From Bergeyella zoohelcum (GTDB lineage Bacteria; Bacteroidota; Bacteroidia; Flavobacteriales; Weeksellaceae), in contig JAUNHO010000025.1 in NCBI GenBank assembly GCA_030523905.1, forward strand, positions 1 to 9,513: DNA of 9,513 nucleotides, given 5' to 3'. The position numbers and the translations under genes were made by a program. Shown here one piece after another: positions 6,999 through 9,513 of the stretch. The notes below the pieces were generated by a model. It had not been told where the DNA came from. It searched no databases and was given only the letters and a program-made list of their open reading frames with translations. Position 1 is the stretch's first letter. Each line of letters starts with the position of its first letter.

Positions 6999-7937
6999 TT
7001 ATTCTAGATTTTTGGCTGCTCCGCCTATTTTCACTACATCTTTTGGCATTTTTTGATAAACATCTATCTGATACTTACCACGCTGAAACTCTGTACCTTT
7101 CCACTCAAATTCTATGGTGTTTTCAGATTGTTTTACATAGTTGATAACTATTTTGTCGGAGTACTTTATATCCCTACCATTGGAAGTAATAAGTCCGCCA
7201 GCAGCGTTCTCAAAGGTAGCAATGGTTTCGTCTGGCTTATAGACCACTATATAAAGGTCTTTGGCTCCTTCCTCGGCTATAAAATTTTCATTGATGTCAA
7301 AACTTACCTTGATTTTATCAATTCTTGAAGCCCTACTGGTTTCCACTTCCTTGCCATTATTTCTTACTTTAATGCTTTTTAGAGTAAAATTGGACAATGA
7401 CAACGCCGATGCCTGTTTCAGTAAAATGGTTTTCCGCTCGGATTCTTTTTTCTCCGCCGTGTATTTTTTATCCACCATTGTTTTGGCAGTTTCTATTGCG
7501 GTTTTGGCAGTTTCTAGTTCTAGTATTTTCTTATTAAGTCCTAGTAATTTCCCCTCTGTATTTTCGTTGATTTTAGAAAGAGAATCCTTATCTATTTGTA
7601 GGTTTTTCACCCTTCTTTGGTATTCTTCCATCACGCCGTTGGAGATGCTTTTCATTAGTTTTTTAGCCTCTTCCAGCTCTGCTTCGGTTATTTTACTTTT
7701 ACTAAAAATAGCTTCTATTTTCTCCTTTTGAGCGTTAATAATTTCGTTACTCAAATGGAGGTTATTCATATTTTTTTCTAGGTCTCTTTGTAGCAATTCA
7801 TAGTCAGATTTTATGCTTTGCATCTCGCTTTTCATTTCCGCTTCGGTCATTCCTTCATTTACTTTCTGATAGCCAATATACCCCAAAAGTCCTAAAACAA
7901 AGAAACTCAATACTGCTATTATTCCTTTATCTTTCAT
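6999..7937 (-). CDS. Membrane-anchored coiled-coil protein of unknown function
   Basis: I do not recognise a named family. I chose the ATG at 7937 (312 residues) rather than the in-frame TTG one codon upstream. Residues 6-23 form a single membrane helix after a short charged start (MKDKG), and no signal peptidase site is evident, so it is probably an anchor. Residues about 27-175 are a long charged coiled coil with regular heptads, including a duplicated heptad ETAKTAI/ETAKTMV (142-155). Residues about 180-300 look beta-rich, with alternating hydrophobic patterns such as KIKVSFDI, DLYIVVYKP, IVINYV, TIEFEW and YQIDVYQ, suggesting a beta-sandwich domain, probably periplasmic. The layout resembles envelope scaffold or tether proteins, but that is only analogy. 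It lies between the histidine kinase gene and coaBC, 42 bases after the kinase and 11 bases before coaBC, with a possible promoter at its head. Confidence 0.85.
   Translation of the reverse strand: MKDKGIIAVLSFFVLGLLGYIGYQKVNEGMTEAEMKSEMQSIKSDYELLQRDLEKNMNNLHLSNEIINAQKEKIEAIFSKSKITEAELEEAKKLMKSISNGVMEEYQRRVKNLQIDKDSLSKINENTEGKLLGLNKKILELETAKTAIETAKTMVDKKYTAEKKESERKTILLKQASALSLSNFTLKSIKVRNNGKEVETSRASRIDKIKVSFDINENFIAEEGAKDLYIVVYKPDETIATFENAAGGLITSNGRDIKYSDKIVINYVKQSENTIEFEWKGTEFQRGKYQIDVYQKMPKDVVKIGGAAKNLE
7480..7521 (-). repeat. Tandem 21-bp repeat (one coiled-coil heptad) inside the coiled-coil gene
   Basis: Two adjacent 21-base units (7480-7500 and 7501-7521) are identical over their first 16 bases, GTTTTGGCAGTTTCTA, and diverge after that. 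In protein they are consecutive heptads ETAKTAI and ETAKTMV. The preserved DNA identity suggests a fairly recent duplication that kept the heptad register. Confidence 0.7.
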
Positions 7938-7969
7938 CAAACTGATTATTATTTTTTTATTTGAAAGGA

Positions 7970-7977
7970 CAAAAATA
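7970..7977 (-). promoter_or_regulatory. Candidate -7 element upstream of the coiled-coil/coaBC operon
   Basis: On the minus strand TATTTTTG matches TAnnTTTG, in the gap between the histidine kinase stop (7980) and the coiled-coil gene start (7937). No clear TTG -33 box is seen at the normal spacing, and that box would have to lie inside the kinase's last codons. It predicts a leader of about 25 bases. If real, it separates the coiled coil-coaBC-DUF4835 unit from trpS-kinase. Confidence 0.4.
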
Positions 7978-7979
7978 CA

Positions 7980-9395
7980 TTATTTCTTGAAAAGAATATA
8001 AAAAATAGTCCCTTCGCCATCGTTACTTTCAAACCAAATTTTGCCGTTGTAATCTTCTATAATCTCTTTCACCATAAAAAGCCCAAAGCCCGTGCCTGTC
8101 TCTTTGGTAGTAAATTCTCTCTCAAAGATTTTATTTTTTATCTCATCTGGAATGCCAGAACCATTGTCCTTGATGGTAATCGTGAAATCTTTTTCATTGT
8201 CCTTGATGGCAACTTGTATCTGCATATGCTCCTTGCCATTAGCCGCCTGTATACTGTTTTTCACAATATTGGTAATGACTCTGGTGATGGAAATGGTGTC
8301 TATATTGAAATCCAACCGCTCCACATTGGTGGAAAAACTCACGATGGTAGGCGGGAAAATATCCAGCGTACGGCGAACGACCTCCACCACTTCTATACTC
8401 TGCTGATGATTGGTAGAAATGGCATCAAAGTGAGTAGAAAGCGACTTGGTAATCGCGGAAATAATGTCTATATGATGAATCACAGAATCGGTAAGGGTCT
8501 TTACTTTCTGTGTGTTGTTGGGGTCGTTTGGATCATATTTTCTTTGGAAATTCTGCACCGTGAGGCGTAGTGGCGTAAGCGGATTATTAATCTCGTGAGC
8601 CATCTTTTTCGCTACTTCTCGCAGGGTTTCTTTCCTTTGGCTTTGCTTTATCATCGCTGTTTGCTCCTTCAGCCGACCGAGCATATTATTATAGGCATCT
8701 ACCAAAGGTTTTATCTCATCATTTTCGGTATATTCTATGGATTTATCTAGGTAAGAAACATCGGTTTTTTCAAGTTTGGAGGAAATATTTCCTATTTTCT
8801 TCGTCAAGTTTTTAGATACAAACCAAGCAATATACGCCCCCAAAAGAATAATGAAAAACGCCAAAAAAGAATAATATTTCAACACGGCGAACCCTTGTAT
8901 ATCAATCGTCTCCTCATTGATGATATTCTGGGTATTGATAATCGCAATAGAGCCTCCCACTTCGTTTTTTACGGAAATAAAACGGCTATATAGCGTATCC
9001 GCAGTATTAGAAACCGCCTCGTCTTTTATAACGATTTCCTTCGTGCCTATCTCACGGAGAAGAGAATCGCCCAGCCTGTCTTTTACTTGGTAGCTACTCA
9101 CAAGCAAAACGCCATCGGTATCATAGATATTAATGCGGAGATTATAGACATTAGCCAACTCAAATACGCGTTGCCTTACACTCTCTATTTTCTTTTCATC
9201 AAGCTGATTATCAGCATTAAAGATAGACTTAAAATTCTTCTCTATATGCCCATCTACTCGCTTGATGTCTTTTAGTTTTTCCTTTCGGAAAGCGGTAAGA
9301 TTTTGCCTATAACTGAAATACGCTATCGCCGAAACGACAACGATATTCATCAAAATAAACGCAATAAATATCTTTGAACGAAAGGTTTTTGCCAT
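7980..9395 (-). CDS. Membrane-bound sensor histidine kinase (HAMP, NtrY-like H-box), no partner regulator in window
   Basis: A 471-residue inner-membrane two-component sensor kinase. Two membrane helices (about 9-27 and 172-193) flank a periplasmic sensor region of about 145 residues. This contains LRINIYDTDGVLLVSS (86-101), reminiscent of Cache/PAS-like sensor folds. A HAMP linker follows (about 194-245, with NDEIKPLVDAYNNM). The H-box KMAHEINNPLTPLRLTVQNF puts the phosphoacceptor at His267, and the HEINNPLTPLRL pattern resembles the NtrY/NtrB type. The ATPase domain has the N-box NIVKNSIQAA (Asn380), G1 DNGSGIP (410-416), the F-box region around IFEREFTTK and G2 GTGFGLF (434-440), so it appears catalytically complete. 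There is no receiver domain. The gene starts 18 bases after trpS, apparently as its downstream operon member, and no response regulator gene is visible, so its target and signal are unknown. Despite the NtrY-like box, nothing here links it to nitrogen control. Confidence 0.93.
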   Translation of the reverse strand: MAKTFRSKIFIAFILMNIVVVSAIAYFSYRQNLTAFRKEKLKDIKRVDGHIEKNFKSIFNADNQLDEKKIESVRQRVFELANVYNLRINIYDTDGVLLVSSYQVKDRLGDSLLREIGTKEIVIKDEAVSNTADTLYSRFISVKNEVGGSIAIINTQNIINEETIDIQGFAVLKYYSFLAFFIILLGAYIAWFVSKNLTKKIGNISSKLEKTDVSYLDKSIEYTENDEIKPLVDAYNNMLGRLKEQTAMIKQSQRKETLREVAKKMAHEINNPLTPLRLTVQNFQRKYDPNDPNNTQKVKTLTDSVIHHIDIISAITKSLSTHFDAISTNHQQSIEVVEVVRRTLDIFPPTIVSFSTNVERLDFNIDTISITRVITNIVKNSIQAANGKEHMQIQVAIKDNEKDFTITIKDNGSGIPDEIKNKIFEREFTTKETGTGFGLFMVKEIIEDYNGKIWFESNDGEGTIFYILFKK

Positions 9396-9413
9396 TGGTT
9401 TTCTCTTAATCTT

Positions 9414-9513
9414 CTATCTCATCCCCAAACTTTTCCTCACTCTTTCCAAGGTTTGATGGGCTATTTTTCGGGTTTTTTCTGCTCCTTCGTTTAGTTTAGC
9501 ATCTAGCTCGTCT
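9414..9513 (-). CDS. trpS: C-terminal end of tryptophanyl-tRNA synthetase (partial)
   Basis: Only the last 32 codons and the TAG stop (9414-9416) are inside the window; the gene continues beyond the right edge. The visible end reads DELDAKLNEGAEKTRKIAHQ, then TLERVRKSLGMR. The pattern LxEGAxKxRxIAxxTLxxVRxxxG is the characteristic C-terminal helix of bacterial TrpRS, whose family charges tRNA-Trp with tryptophan in the cytosol using ATP. No catalytic motif (HIGH, KMSKS) can be seen because these lie upstream. TyrRS and other class I synthetases end differently, so TrpRS is the best reading, though it rests on a short segment. The gap to the histidine kinase is 18 bases, with no promoter or terminator, suggesting read-through from trpS. 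Confidence 0.75.
   Translation of the reverse strand, partial: DELDAKLNEGAEKTRKIAHQTLERVRKSLGMR

Noticed and set aside
700..7520. Frequent CTAG, often as TTCTAG, as a possible genome signature or dispersed motif
   Set aside because: Most copies are simply in-frame CTA-GAA (Leu-Glu) or similar codon pairs in minus-strand genes, with no conserved flanks or spacing.
7261..7731. A 156-codon plus-strand frame rich in Ser, Leu and Phe
   Set aside because: It is the mirror of the Glu/Lys-rich coiled coil on the minus strand; antisense of such sequence gives long Ser/Leu/Phe-rich frames without stops.
7938..7940. TTG as the start codon of the coiled-coil protein
   Set aside because: An ATG follows immediately at 7937; ATG is the usual start and the extra residue adds nothing to the membrane helix.

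Overview
The window looks like an ordinary chromosomal segment of a low-GC member of the Bacteroidota, most likely class Flavobacteriia. Three things support this: the DUF4835 (PorD-like) gene, a family I know only from Bacteroidota, sits between coaBC and recN; the promoter-like sites match the phylum's TTG / TAnnTTTG consensus; and start codons follow A-rich stretches rather than clear Shine-Dalgarno sites. Genus cannot be settled from this sequence. No mobile element, CRISPR array, tRNA, rRNA or riboswitch was found.

Layout, left to right. prfA (release factor 1) reads leftward and loses its last few dozen codons at the left edge. Next comes a leftward gene for a 94-residue membrane protein with a histidine-rich tail, with its own promoter and a hairpin terminator. 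A 225-base divergent region separates it from fumC (class II fumarase), the only rightward gene, which ends in a strong hairpin terminator. From there to the right edge everything reads leftward. In order of transcription this is: the end of trpS, a membrane-bound histidine kinase 18 bases after it, a 312-residue membrane-anchored coiled-coil protein of unknown function, coaBC (coenzyme A synthesis), a DUF4835/PorD-like exported protein, and recN (DNA repair).

Transcription. TAnnTTTG elements occur in the sense orientation upstream of prfA, the 94-residue gene, fumC, recN and the coiled-coil gene. They are absent from the short gaps before coaBC, the DUF4835 gene and the kinase. This suggests units of trpS-kinase, coiled coil-coaBC-DUF4835 (probably reading on into recN), recN with an extra promoter of its own, the 94-residue gene alone, prfA alone and fumC alone.

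The genes serve mainly housekeeping roles: translation (prfA, trpS), the TCA cycle (fumC), cofactor synthesis (coaBC) and repair (recN). The less understood parts are the orphan kinase, the coiled-coil protein, the His-tailed membrane protein and the DUF4835 protein. I did not find a convincing new multi-gene system. The points most worth checking are the substituted active-site residues in the CoaC half of CoaBC and a recN promoter that nearly touches the start codon.
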